A DNA stretch of 9,631 nucleotides from an uncultured Clostridia bacterium (lineage in GTDB: Bacteria; Bacillota; Clostridia; Peptostreptococcales; Anaerovoracaceae). Where the stretch lies: NCBI GenBank assembly GCA_934247125.1, contig CAKQIZ010000073.1, positions 1 through 9,631 on the forward strand, in the 5' to 3' direction. Made by a program: the position numbers and the translations under genes. The notes below the pieces were generated by a model that was given only the letters and a program-made list of their open reading frames with translations, made no database searches and had not been told where the DNA came from. Shown one piece after another: positions 1 to 6,535 of the stretch; the stretch's first letter is position 1, and the number at the start of each line of letters is the position of its first letter.

Positions 1-321
1 ACGCTCATATACAACATGATGTCGCTGCTTTCCTCCGATGAGGAAGTGATGAGCAACGCATACAGGATAATCTCTCCGCTGGTAGAATACGACAAGAAAC
101 ACGGTTCCCAGCTCATCGACACACTGCGCACATACCTGATCTGCAAGAATATATCCGAAGTTGCCAGGAGGCTGGGCAGACACCGGCAGACGCTGCTGTA
201 CCAGCTGCAAAAGATCGAGGATCTGACCGGCCTTTCGCTGAAAAACAGCGATGAACTATTTCTGCTCGAGTGCTGCATGCGCCTGCAGGTCGGCTTCACA
301 GCCGTCGGTTCAGATTCCTGA
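1..321 (+). CDS. PucR/CdaR-family transcriptional regulator, C-terminal part (5' end outside window)
   Basis: The reading frame is open from base 1 and encodes the last 106 residues of a larger protein, ending at TGA 319-321. The segment matches the PucR C-terminal helix-turn-helix domain (HTH_30): a 'LIDTLRTYL' helix, then 'NISEVARRLGRHRQTLLYQL' as the HTH, then 'KIEDLTGLSL' and a final leucine-rich helix. Family members usually have N-terminal sensory or GGDEF-like domains and control catabolic genes for purines, sugar acids or amino acids. Here the usual 'RNTLxYRLxKI' recognition-helix signature is 'RQTLLYQLQKI', so two normally conserved positions are Gln. An internal ATG pair at 16-21 could be read as a start, but the domain is already under way there and no ribosome binding site precedes it, so I treat the gene as truncated by the window edge. 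It lies upstream of the CoA-transferase in the same orientation and may regulate it (inference). Confidence 0.8.
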   Translation, partial: TLIYNMMSLLSSDEEVMSNAYRIISPLVEYDKKHGSQLIDTLRTYLICKNISEVARRLGRHRQTLLYQLQKIEDLTGLSLKNSDELFLLECCMRLQVGFTAVGSDS

Positions 322-324
322 GAT

Positions 325-477
325 GCCGGATACATTCGCCAGACTCGAGTCCGGCGGGCAGGTGCGAAGTGCCGTTGCTCCGGCGCATTCATGCACGGGA
401 TGTGCTGTTTGATACATCACGACGCTGCGGCCGGAAACACCCGGCACGCCGCAGCCTGCACCTTTGCATGAAACAGC
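325..477 (+). other. Cluster of nested GC-rich stem-loops in the intergenic region (possible terminator, attenuator or leader RNA)
   Basis: Directly after the regulator's stop codon the sequence can fold into successive hairpins. GCCGGA (325-330) pairs with TCCGGC (350-355). GTGCCG (369-374) pairs with CGGCGC (381-386, one G-U), enclosed by GTGC (362-365)/GCAC (393-396). The strongest is GCTGCGGC (424-431) with GCCGCAGC (448-455), containing an inner CGG/CCG pair and enclosed by GCTGTTT (404-410)/AAACAGC (471-477). A competing hairpin, GATGT (399-403)/ACATC (414-418), would exclude the outer stem. No good T-tract follows: only a short ATTTT run near 486-490. I see no convincing coding region here. 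It could be a Rho-independent-like end for the regulator, a structured leader, or a small RNA. Confidence 0.4.
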
Positions 478-504
478 CGAAGCCGATTTTGTCATTAAAT
501 GCTT

Positions 505-527
505 TATCATGCCTCCACGATATGATA
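505..527. promoter_or_regulatory. Inverted repeat TATCAT-N11-ATGATA, possible operator
   Basis: TATCAT at 505-510 and ATGATA at 522-527 form a dyad with 11 bases between the arms. It lies just upstream of the likely promoter of the CoA-transferase gene. Its size and position would suit a dimeric regulator such as the neighbouring PucR-type protein, but short AT-rich dyads arise by chance, and no second copy was noticed in the window. Confidence 0.25.
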
Positions 528-557
528 TACTTGTGAATAAAGTATCAATTTTAAGAA

Positions 558-585
558 TTGACCTGAATTCGAAAATCAATATTAA
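558..585 (+). promoter_or_regulatory. Candidate sigma-A promoter of the CoA-transferase gene
   Basis: TTGACC (558-563) matches the -35 consensus at five of six positions. After a 16-base spacer comes TATTAA (580-585), a moderate -10. The surrounding 490-616 stretch is clearly more AT-rich than its flanks. The 5' leader would be short, with GGGGA (603-607) as ribosome binding site nine bases before the ATG at 617. Confidence 0.4.
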
Positions 586-616
586 AACATTTTAATGGAA
601 ATGGGGAAATTTTAAC

Positions 617-1972
617 ATGGAGAATTTAAGAAAAGAATATGAGAGCAAGCTCATAACTGCCGAAAACGCAGTTAAACTCGTCAAGTCAGGCGACTGGGTA
701 GACTTCGGATGGGGTGTCGGCATCCCTTACGATCTCGATGCTGCGCTGGCTGCAAGGATAAAGGCTGATGACCTTTACGACCTCAAGTTCAGAGGCGGTA
801 TCGCACTGAGAGTCCCTGAGATCTTCAAGATCGAAAACGCTCCGAAGCACCTCTGCTGGAACAGCTGGCACATGACAGGTATCGAGAGAAAGGCTGTCGG
901 TCAGGGTATCGCATACTATGCGCCGATCAGATATTCCGAACTGCCTCGATACTACAGAGATCTTCCGGATCCGGTAGATATCGCTATGATCAGAGTCGCA
1001 CCGATGGATTCCGACGGATATTTCAACTTCGGCCCGAGTGCTTCACACATGGCTGACATGTGCAGCAGAGCTAAGCGCATCGTAGTGGAAGTGAACGAAA
1101 ACATGCCGGTAGCACTCGGAAGCAAGGTAGGCGGAGAAAAGATCCACATCTCAGAGATCGACCACATCGTAGAGAGCACGAACACTCCTATGGAGGAACT
1201 CGGTGCAGGTCCTACGAACGAGATCGATGAAAAAGTCGCACAGTTCATCGTTGAGGAGATCCCTAACGGTGCCTGCCTGCAGCTGGGTATCGGCGGTATG
1301 CCTAATGCAGTAGGATCACTGATCGCACAGTCAGACCTCAAGGATCTGGGAGTGCATACGGAAATGTACGTTGACGCTTTCGTCGATATCGCCATGGCCG
1401 GAAAGATCAACGGTTCATGCAAGACTATCGACAAGGGCAGACAGGCATACGCTTTCGGAGCAGGAACAAAGAAGCTTTATGATTACATAAACAACAACCC
1501 TGAATGCCTGAGCGCGCCTGTAGACTACACGAACGACATCAGAGTAGTCGGCGCTATCGACAACTTCATGTCCATAAACAATGCGGTAGACATCGACCTG
1601 TTCGGTCAGGTAAATGCCGAGTCCGCAGGTATCAAGCATATCAGCGGCGCAGGCGGCCAGCTCGACTTCGTGCTCGGCGCATATCTTTCCAAGGGCGGAA
1701 AGAGCTTCATCTGCTGCTCATCGACTTTCAAGGACAGGCAGGGCAACGTGAAGTCAAGGATCAAGCCGACGCTCACAGAAGGCTCGATCGTTACGGACAC
1801 CAGAACGAACACACATTACGTGGTCACAGAATACGGCAAAGTCATCCTCAAGGGACTGACTACATGGGAAAGAGCTGAGGCGCTCATCTCGATCGCTCAC
1901 CCTGATTTCAGAGAAGAGCTCATCAAAGACGCTGAAAAGATGGGTATCTGGAGACAGAGCAACAAACGCTAG
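617..1972 (+). CDS. Acetyl-CoA hydrolase/transferase family CoA-transferase (butyryl-CoA:acetate CoA-transferase-like)
   Basis: The 451-residue protein is full length for family I acyl-CoA:carboxylate CoA-transferases of the AbfT/Cat2/But type (about 430-450 residues). These cytoplasmic enzymes move CoA from an acyl-CoA to a free carboxylate, usually acetate, through a glutamyl-CoA thioester. The N-terminal domain spans roughly residues 10-200. The C-terminal domain has the glycine loop '[10 protein letters not shown]' (224-233), 'HTEM' with candidate catalytic Glu249, and the CoA-site loop 'GAGGQLDF' (344-351). The start is supported by GGGGA at 603-607, nine bases upstream, and by the family's typical N-terminus. 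'[14 protein letters not shown]' resembles butyryl-CoA:acetate transferases more than 4-hydroxybutyrate transferases, but sequence does not settle the acyl substrate. Other possibilities are propionyl-, 4-hydroxybutyryl- or succinyl-CoA. The gene stands alone between a PucR-type regulator and a strong terminator. The family is certain; the substrate is an inference. Confidence 0.9.
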   Translation: MENLRKEYESKLITAENAVKLVKSGDWVDFGWGVGIPYDLDAALAARIKADDLYDLKFRGGIALRVPEIFKIENAPKHLCWNSWHMTGIERKAVGQGIAYYAPIRYSELPRYYRDLPDPVDIAMIRVAPMDSDGYFNFGPSASHMADMCSRAKRIVVEVNENMPVALGSKVGGEKIHISEIDHIVESTNTPMEELGAGPTNEIDEKVAQFIVEEIPNGACLQLGIGGMPNAVGSLIAQSDLKDLGVHTEMYVDAFVDIAMAGKINGSCKTIDKGRQAYAFGAGTKKLYDYINNNPECLSAPVDYTNDIRVVGAIDNFMSINNAVDIDLFGQVNAESAGIKHISGAGGQLDFVLGAYLSKGGKSFICCSSTFKDRQGNVKSRIKPTLTEGSIVTDTRTNTHYVVTEYGKVILKGLTTWERAEALISIAHPDFREELIKDAEKMGIWRQSNKR

Positions 1973-2026
1973 TCAGGCGGCATAACGTCACGACAGTCGG
2001 CTCGGCCGGCTGCAGGCAGGCCTGAT

Positions 2027-2043
2027 CGGGGCGTGGAGCCCCG
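2027..2043 (+). other. Short GC-rich hairpin after the CoA-transferase gene
   Basis: CGGGGC (2027-2032) and GCCCCG (2038-2043) form a perfect 6-bp stem with a 5-base loop, 54 bases after the stop codon of the CoA-transferase gene. No T-run follows at once. A second imperfect hairpin lies just upstream (CAGTCGGC...GCCGGCTG, about 1994-2012). They may stabilise the mRNA 3' end ahead of the real terminator at 2069-2121. Confidence 0.4.
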
Positions 2044-2068
2044 GTTGAAAATTTACAAACAGACAATC

Positions 2069-2121
2069 AAAAATCGCACCACACTGTACTTGTTCAATAC
2101 TTGTCAGTGCGGTGCGATTTT
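2069..2121. terminator. Bidirectional intrinsic terminator between convergent genes
   Basis: AAAATCGCACC (2070-2080) pairs with GGTGCGATTTT (2111-2121). After one mismatch the stem continues with CACTG (2082-2086)/CAGTG (2105-2109), giving about 16 base pairs around an 18-base loop. The A-run on the left arm and T-run on the right arm make it usable on both strands. It serves the CoA-transferase mRNA (stop at 1972) and the pyrophosphatase mRNA (stop at 2136) alike. The loop itself holds a direct repeat, TACTTGT-tcaa-TACTTGT. Confidence 0.85.
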
Positions 2122-2135
2122 CTGTTTACATAATA

Positions 2136-3803
2136 CTACTGCTCCAGCTCCTGAAGCGCCTCCACGAAAGTAGGCAGGAACTGCTTTTTCCTTGACACGA
2201 TGCCTTTGAGCACGATCTTTTCATGATCTTCCGGCACATTGAAAGCATCTCGCGCAGTCTCTTCCGCCATCTCACCATGGCAGAGCAGCTCGGTGCTCGC
2301 CTCTACGATGTCCGTCATCATCAGGAACATCATATCCAGTCCCTGGCTTCTCATCACAGTTTCAAGGCTCGGCTCCACTTTTGCCCTGATATTATCCAGC
2401 TCATCCTGATCCATCGATGTGACCTGACTCACTCCAAACGAATATCCGTCGTTTGAGAAGATCTTGAAATCCTGATAGCAGATCTCCTCCGCAGTCTTGC
2501 TCTGCAGACTGCTCGACGCCTCGAACATCCTGTGTGCAAACTCTTCAATATTTATGCCTGCCAGCTCTGCCAGCTTTTCGCAAGTCTTTCTGTCAACAGG
2601 GGTGCATGTAGGCGATCTGAACATCAGCGTATCGGAAATTATCGCAGACGCGAGCAGTCCCGCCGTCGTCGGACTCGGTGTGAGTCCCTGTTCTGTGTAC
2701 ATCTGATAGATTATCGTCGCAGTGCAGCCAACCGGCTGATTCCTGAAAAATACCGGTCCCAGCGTTTCGAAACCGCCGAGCCTGTGATGGTCTATGATCC
2801 CCAGTACCTCCGCCCGTTCGATACCGTCGACCGCCTGACTCACCTCATTGTGATCCACCAGTATCACCTTCTTGCGGTGTATGTTGAGCAGCCGCCTTCT
2901 CGAAATCAGCCCGAGATACATCCCGTTCTTGTCGATCACAGGGAAGTTGTGGAATTTATTCGTCTTCATCATTTCCTCGACGTCCTCGAGCGAGTCTGTC
3001 AGCTGGAAAGTCATCAGATTCTCGTGTGTCATGCAGAAGCTGACCGGGATACTCTGGTTGATGAATCTAGCTGTCGTGAATGTATCGTACGGTGTACTTA
3101 TGATGATGCAGCCTCTGTCTTCCGCCAGCTTTTTTATCGTCTTTGTCGGAGTCGATCCCTGGCACATGACCAGACATTTCGCTCCCAGCTCTATCGCCGT
3201 AAAATGCGTCTCAAAGCGGTTTCCGGTCACTACGAGATCATGCTCCTCTATGAAGCCCTCCATGATATCCGGGCTTGATGCTGCGATCGTCACCTTCCCC
3301 TTTTCGAACACATCGTTGTGGTCACCACAGATTATCTTGCCGTTAAGAGTCTCTGCAATGCTCGAAAATCTCGTTCTGGCTGTCGCCAGCACATGGCTGT
3401 CGCTTTCGTCCATATACGACTTGGCGATATCCGTTATCGAAACGATCCCCTGCACCCTGCCGTCCGACAGCACCGGCACTGACCTCGCGTCCTGCTCAGC
3501 CATAAGCTCCCATGCTCTCTTTATAGAATCATCGTTGTCTATACCTGCGATCATATTCAGATCTATATCACTGATATCAGGCTGGACCGTGCCTAAATAC
3601 AGAGGCACCTCTACGCCAAAATACTTGAGCACGAATTTTGTCTCCTCATTGACGATCCCCGCTCTGCAGGCGATGTAATCGGCGTCGCAGCTCTTGTTCC
3701 TCAGCTCTGCATATGCTATGGCCGAACAGATCGAATCGGTGTCCGGGCTCTTGTGTCCTATGACAAAAACTTTATCTTTGGTATGCGTGTCTTCGTTATT
3801 CAT
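2136..3803 (-). CDS. CBS/DRTGG-regulated Mn-dependent (family II) inorganic pyrophosphatase
   Basis: This 555-residue protein hydrolyses pyrophosphate to phosphate in the cytoplasm. The DHH domain is split. 'GHKSPDTDS' (residues 16-24) is the first metal motif. An inserted regulatory block follows: CBS1 (about 85-135), a DRTGG domain (about 145-250) and CBS2 (about 255-310). The DHH domain then resumes with 'VDHNE' (316-320) and 'DHHR' (338-341). The DHHA2 half includes 'SDT' (390-392) and the phosphate-binding 'SRKKQ' (537-541). All expected active-site motifs are intact. In characterised CBS-pyrophosphatases the insert binds adenine nucleotides: AMP/ADP inhibit, and in DRTGG-containing forms diadenosine polyphosphates activate. 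The frame extends to an ATG at 3923, but that lies upstream of the promoter candidate. ATG 3803 fits the family N-terminus, although its GGGAG (3816-3820) sits about 12 bases away, which is long. The usual symbol for family II enzymes is ppaC. Confidence 0.93.
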   Translation of the reverse strand: MNNEDTHTKDKVFVIGHKSPDTDSICSAIAYAELRNKSCDADYIACRAGIVNEETKFVLKYFGVEVPLYLGTVQPDISDIDLNMIAGIDNDDSIKRAWELMAEQDARSVPVLSDGRVQGIVSITDIAKSYMDESDSHVLATARTRFSSIAETLNGKIICGDHNDVFEKGKVTIAASSPDIMEGFIEEHDLVVTGNRFETHFTAIELGAKCLVMCQGSTPTKTIKKLAEDRGCIIISTPYDTFTTARFINQSIPVSFCMTHENLMTFQLTDSLEDVEEMMKTNKFHNFPVIDKNGMYLGLISRRRLLNIHRKKVILVDHNEVSQAVDGIERAEVLGIIDHHRLGGFETLGPVFFRNQPVGCTATIIYQMYTEQGLTPSPTTAGLLASAIISDTLMFRSPTCTPVDRKTCEKLAELAGINIEEFAHRMFEASSSLQSKTAEEICYQDFKIFSNDGYSFGVSQVTSMDQDELDNIRAKVEPSLETVMRSQGLDMMFLMMTDIVEASTELLCHGEMAEETARDAFNVPEDHEKIVLKGIVSRKKQFLPTFVEALQELEQ

Positions 3804-3879
3804 ATTATCGTATTTCTCCCGCTTAAAATCACTTTGCTGTGCCGTCGTCTGCGCTTTGCACGAGCTCCGGCTTGCAGAT

Positions 3880-3909
3880 AGTATATCATATATATATGTA
3901 GCTCTACAA
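3880..3909 (-). promoter_or_regulatory. Extended -10 promoter candidate for the pyrophosphatase gene
   Basis: On the minus strand TTGTAG (3909-3904) is followed by an 18-base spacer and TATACT (3885-3880), preceded by TGA, which makes the extended form TGnTATACT. The spacer holds an alternating AT stretch (ATATATATAT). The leader to the ATG at 3803 would be about 70 bases. Confidence 0.5.
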
Positions 3910-4000
3910 AGGGGGAACGTCATTTTCAGGCCTTCTGAAATGTAAATTTTCTGTGAAGACTGCGAAGCCGCAAATATTTATTCCACAGCCACAGTATTTA

Positions 4001-4009
4001 TGATAGAAT
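4001..4009 (+). promoter_or_regulatory. Extended -10 promoter candidate for thrH
   Basis: TGATAGAAT (4001-4009) fits the extended -10 pattern TGnTAnAAT. The -35 position 17 bases upstream (TTCCAC, 3981-3986) is poor, which extended -10 promoters tolerate. The leader to ATG 4131 would be about 115 bases and includes a small hairpin, GCTGT (4029-4033)/ACAGC (4037-4041). I recognised no riboswitch in this leader. Confidence 0.4.
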
Positions 4010-4130
4010 TATTTCATGCGAATATGCAGCTGTGCGACAGCCGTAATCATTATGGAAAACCGGCACCGTGCAGATTTGCATGACTGACAGCAGATCTAAA
4101 ATGCATTTATTCAATATAGGAGGTATCATA

Positions 4131-4730
4131 ATGAATATAGTTTGTTTAGACATGGAAGGCGTACTTATCCCTGAGATCTGGATCGCGTTCGCAGAAGCAA
4201 CCGGCATCGAGGAACTGAAAAGAACGACTCGTGACGAGCCGGATTATGACAAGCTGATGGAGTACAGACTCGACATTCTCAGAAAGCACAACCTGGGGAT
4301 CAAGGAGATACAGGCAACTATCGGCAAGATGGATCCGATCCCGGGCGCAAAGGAATTCCTGGATGAACTCAGAAGCATCACTCAGGTGATCATCATCAGC
4401 GATACATTCGAACAGTTCGCTCAGCCTATGATGGAAAAGCTCGGCTGGCCTACGCTGTTCTGCAATTCTCTCGAGATCGCAGAGGACGGCACGATCCTGA
4501 AGCACAGGATGCGCTGCGAGAAGTCAAAGTACACTACAGTAAAGGCTCTGCAGTCGATCGGCTTTGAAACTATCGCAAGCGGCGACAGCCACAATGATAT
4601 AGGCATGATCCAGGCAAGCAAGGCAGGCTTCCTGTTCAAGAGCACAGACGCTATCAAGGCAGAGTACCCTGAATTTCCTGCTTATGATGAATACGACGAT
4701 CTGCTCGAGGCTATCAAGGCTGTTCTCTGA
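4131..4730 (+). CDS. thrH: ThrH: phosphoserine phosphatase / homoserine phosphotransferase (HAD family)
   Basis: The 199-residue HAD-superfamily protein aligns by eye along its whole length with Pseudomonas ThrH, including 'EGVLIPEIWIAFAEATGI' near the N-terminus. ThrH dephosphorylates phosphoserine and can pass the phosphate to homoserine, linking serine and threonine synthesis. Motif I is 'DMEGV' (residues 7-11), with the nucleophile Asp7 and Glu9 in place of the usual second Asp; this substitution is typical of ThrH. Motif II is 'SDT' (90-92), the motif III lysine lies near 131-138, and motif IV is 'GDSHND' (151-156). The start is fixed by AGGAGG at 4118-4123, seven bases before the ATG. 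An in-frame GTG at 4068 has no such site. The gene is monocistronic, divergent from the pyrophosphatase and convergent with the operon that ends at 4908. Which of the two activities dominates here cannot be read from sequence. Confidence 0.88.
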   Translation: MNIVCLDMEGVLIPEIWIAFAEATGIEELKRTTRDEPDYDKLMEYRLDILRKHNLGIKEIQATIGKMDPIPGAKEFLDELRSITQVIIISDTFEQFAQPMMEKLGWPTLFCNSLEIAEDGTILKHRMRCEKSKYTTVKALQSIGFETIASGDSHNDIGMIQASKAGFLFKSTDAIKAEYPEFPAYDEYDDLLEAIKAVL

Positions 4731-4734
4731 TCCG

Positions 4735-4765
4735 TATACACATCTGTCTGGAACCGATATACACA
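4735..4765. repeat. Short direct repeat TATACACA, two copies
   Basis: TATACACA occurs at 4735-4742 and again at 4758-4765, each preceded by CCG or CCGA, with a 23-base period (about two helical turns). It lies just after thrH in the convergent intergenic region. Function unknown; it may be chance. Confidence 0.3.
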
Positions 4766-4818
4766 CAAATGCAGCCGGACAAGTAACAAAAACTACCGAT
4801 CCGGCTGCTGCACATTTG
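4766..4818. terminator. Long stem-loop between convergent transcripts, probable bidirectional terminator
   Basis: GCAGCCGGA (4771-4779) pairs perfectly with TCCGGCTGC (4800-4808). After a 5-base bulge (4809-4813) the stem extends with CAAAT (4766-4770)/ATTTG (4814-4818). The loop is 20 bases. It sits 35 bases after thrH and about 90 bases after the last gene of the minus-strand operon. Neither strand has a proper T-tract directly after the stem, so termination efficiency is uncertain. The rest of 4819-4907 shows no gene or clear motif. Confidence 0.55.
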
Positions 4819-4907
4819 CATTGTTATATCTCAACACTGTCCTGTTTTATTTTTAAACCCCTTTGATCACTATGTTCCAGTACTTTGTTTTTCATCGACT
4901 GACGGAA

Positions 4908-5063
4908 CTACGAGTGGGAAGAGCAGTTTTCTGCGCTTTGTTCCTCGTTCTCGTCTTCACCCGAATGATCTTCCAGTTTCAGCGCCTTGTTTAAGATGAA
5001 TATCGTGCTTCCGAATAATACTATTACAACAAATGCTAACGATATTACAGTACCTGTCATCAT
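4908..5063 (-). CDS. MetS-like small subunit of the NSS transporter
   Basis: This is a 51-residue single-span membrane protein. It has a short N-terminus 'MMTGTVI', one hydrophobic helix (about residues 4-26), basic and amphipathic residues, and a hydrophilic acidic tail (about 31-51) rich in Glu, Asp and Ser. Size, topology and place directly downstream of an NSS transporter gene match the MetS family, whose founding member is needed for MetP methionine/alanine uptake in Corynebacterium glutamicum. AAAGGAGG (5079-5072) lies eight bases before ATG 5063, which fixes the start; the in-frame GTG at 5090 lies upstream of that site. The gap to the transporter's stop codon is 46 bases, so the two should be co-transcribed. 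The acidic tail seems longer than in the minimal MetS proteins I know of. The family call rests on context plus topology, since the protein is too short for strong motifs. Confidence 0.75.
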   Translation of the reverse strand: MMTGTVISLAFVVIVLFGSTIFILNKALKLEDHSGEDENEEQSAENCSSHS

Positions 5064-5109
5064 TTCGTCATCCTCCTTTAAATATTTCACAATTACCCTG
5101 TATATCCTT

Positions 5110-6444
5110 TTAACCTAAGAACGGGAACAATGAATTGAGCATTACCAGTACCATTATAGGAATGCATACGTATTTGCACCAGTATGTATACCATTTGCCC
5201 AGTTGTACGCCACTTGTCGTGTTGAGGGTCTGGACTCTGATCTTCTCAACACCATATACCCATCCGTATACTATACTGCCAACGCCGGCTGTTATTATGA
5301 AGCCATAGTTTCCTGCGAACATATTCCAGAAATCCATGAATGGAAGCGAGTATGCTGCATAGCCTGCTGCCGCCGCCGTTATTATTGTAGCAACGAGAGA
5401 TGCTTTTGCTCTCGAGATCCCGAAACAGTTCATGAATGTGTATACCGGTACTTCCTGCTGTGCTACGGCTGATGTGATAGCTGCAAAGAAGATCGCTGCA
5501 AACACCAGGAATCCTATCAATCCTCCCATAGGAAGCTGTGCAAAGAGTGCCGGCAATATTACGAAGATTAATCCTGTGCCCGCTTCAGGGTCGAGACCCA
5601 TCGCGATACAGGCCGGGATCATTGACATACCTGCGATCATTGCGATCGATGTATCCAGCAGGCATACGGTAGTGAGGGATACGGTAACGTCGTTTTTCTT
5701 AGGAAGATGCGATCCATATATCAGTACACATCCCGGGCCTACACCGATCGAGAACAGAGCCTGCCCCATAGCGCCTACCCACATGCTAGGTTTTGCCCAC
5801 CATGAGAAGTCAGGATTCAGATAGTAGTCAAATCCTTTGCCGATCCCATCTATAGCGAATACCGCAAAGATTATAACGATTATAAAGAACAGGAACATCA
5901 ATGGTACCATCACTTTCGATACGGCTTCGATACCCTGCTGCACGCCTTTGAATATAATTAGACCTATAACAAGGGCCAGCGCGATAGTCGTCAGTATCAT
6001 AAAACTGTAGTTCCCAAGGGAATCCGCATACATCGTTGAGACATCTGCCGCCTTTTTAAACCCGCCTGTCAGCGAAACATACATGAAGTATATACAAGTT
6101 GCCATTACCGGGATGAAGAAGAAGTTCATCGTCCCATATACGCATCCGCACAGGCATCCTATGACTTTCGATATGCCTTTTTTATGTAAAGCTGCCTCAT
6201 ATGCCTCCACAAGTCCTTTTCCTATCTGTTTTCCGTATCCTGCCTCCATTATAGCTATAGGCGTCACTATAAGAAGCGCACAGATCAAATATGCTATTAC
6301 AAATGCTCCTCCGCCATAAGCGCCTACCATGTAAGGGAATCGATAAACATTCCCCAGACCTATAGCCATGCCTGCCATAGACATTATGGCGCCGAATTTT
6401 GAACCGTAATGTTCACTTTTTTTCGTACTAAGCGTCTCACTCAT
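5110..6444 (-). CDS. Neurotransmitter:sodium symporter (NSS/SNF) family amino-acid transporter
   Basis: The 444-residue integral membrane protein has about 11 hydrophobic segments, the usual bacterial NSS topology. TM1 contains 'GMAIGLGNVYRFPYMVGAYG' (residues 25-44), the LeuT-type unwound helix with the Na+- and substrate-binding 'GLGNxxRFP' signature. TM6 has the broken-helix region near 'FSIGVGPGCVLIYGSHL' (231-247), and TM8 the Ser/Ala-rich 'ITSAVAQQEVP' (323-333). Such proteins import amino acids with Na+. The 'SIGVGPG' unwound segment points to a small or hydrophobic amino acid, but no substrate can be named. AAAGGAG (6458-6452) seven bases before ATG 6444 sets the start; an ATG at 6483 lacks a ribosome binding site. 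It follows the racemase-like gene after 91 bases and precedes the MetS-like gene, making it the likely uptake system for the substrate of the operon. Confidence 0.92.
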   Translation of the reverse strand: MSETLSTKKSEHYGSKFGAIMSMAGMAIGLGNVYRFPYMVGAYGGGAFVIAYLICALLIVTPIAIMEAGYGKQIGKGLVEAYEAALHKKGISKVIGCLCGCVYGTMNFFFIPVMATCIYFMYVSLTGGFKKAADVSTMYADSLGNYSFMILTTIALALVIGLIIFKGVQQGIEAVSKVMVPLMFLFFIIVIIFAVFAIDGIGKGFDYYLNPDFSWWAKPSMWVGAMGQALFSIGVGPGCVLIYGSHLPKKNDVTVSLTTVCLLDTSIAMIAGMSMIPACIAMGLDPEAGTGLIFVILPALFAQLPMGGLIGFLVFAAIFFAAITSAVAQQEVPVYTFMNCFGISRAKASLVATIITAAAAGYAAYSLPFMDFWNMFAGNYGFIITAGVGSIVYGWVYGVEKIRVQTLNTTSGVQLGKWYTYWCKYVCIPIMVLVMLNSLFPFLG

Positions 6445-6535
6445 AATTTTTCTCCTTTCGCTGTGCCGGTCGTAAGTCGACATCGGTGTTCACTCTTTTT
6501 TGTGTACCGTCTGTCTGCTCTCTCCGCACCTGACA

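Noticed and set aside
270..579. Two overlapping frames, one on each strand, in the intergenic region after the PucR-type gene
   Set aside because: Both have odd composition, lack ribosome binding sites and overlap the stem-loop region and promoter. I treat the stretch as non-coding.
952..1434. 160-codon minus-strand frame inside the CoA-transferase gene
   Set aside because: It is a shadow of the real coding frame, with no start signal and no recognisable domain.
2532..3678. Long open frames of 248 and 268 codons on the + strand opposite the pyrophosphatase gene
   Set aside because: They lie wholly antisense to a gene with every catalytic motif intact, have no family resemblance or ribosome binding site, and are explained by codon bias of the real gene.
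3886..3900. Alternating ATATATATAT run as a possible repeat element
   Set aside because: It is short and is best explained as the AT-rich spacer of the pyrophosphatase promoter.
3804..3923. Upstream ATG at 3923 extending the pyrophosphatase by 40 residues
   Set aside because: It lies upstream of the likely promoter at 3880-3909, and the added residues are outside the family's N-terminus.
6445..6483. ATG at 6483 as start of the NSS transporter
   Set aside because: It has no good ribosome binding site, whereas ATG 6444 has AAAGGAG at ideal spacing and gives a typical short N-terminus before TM1.
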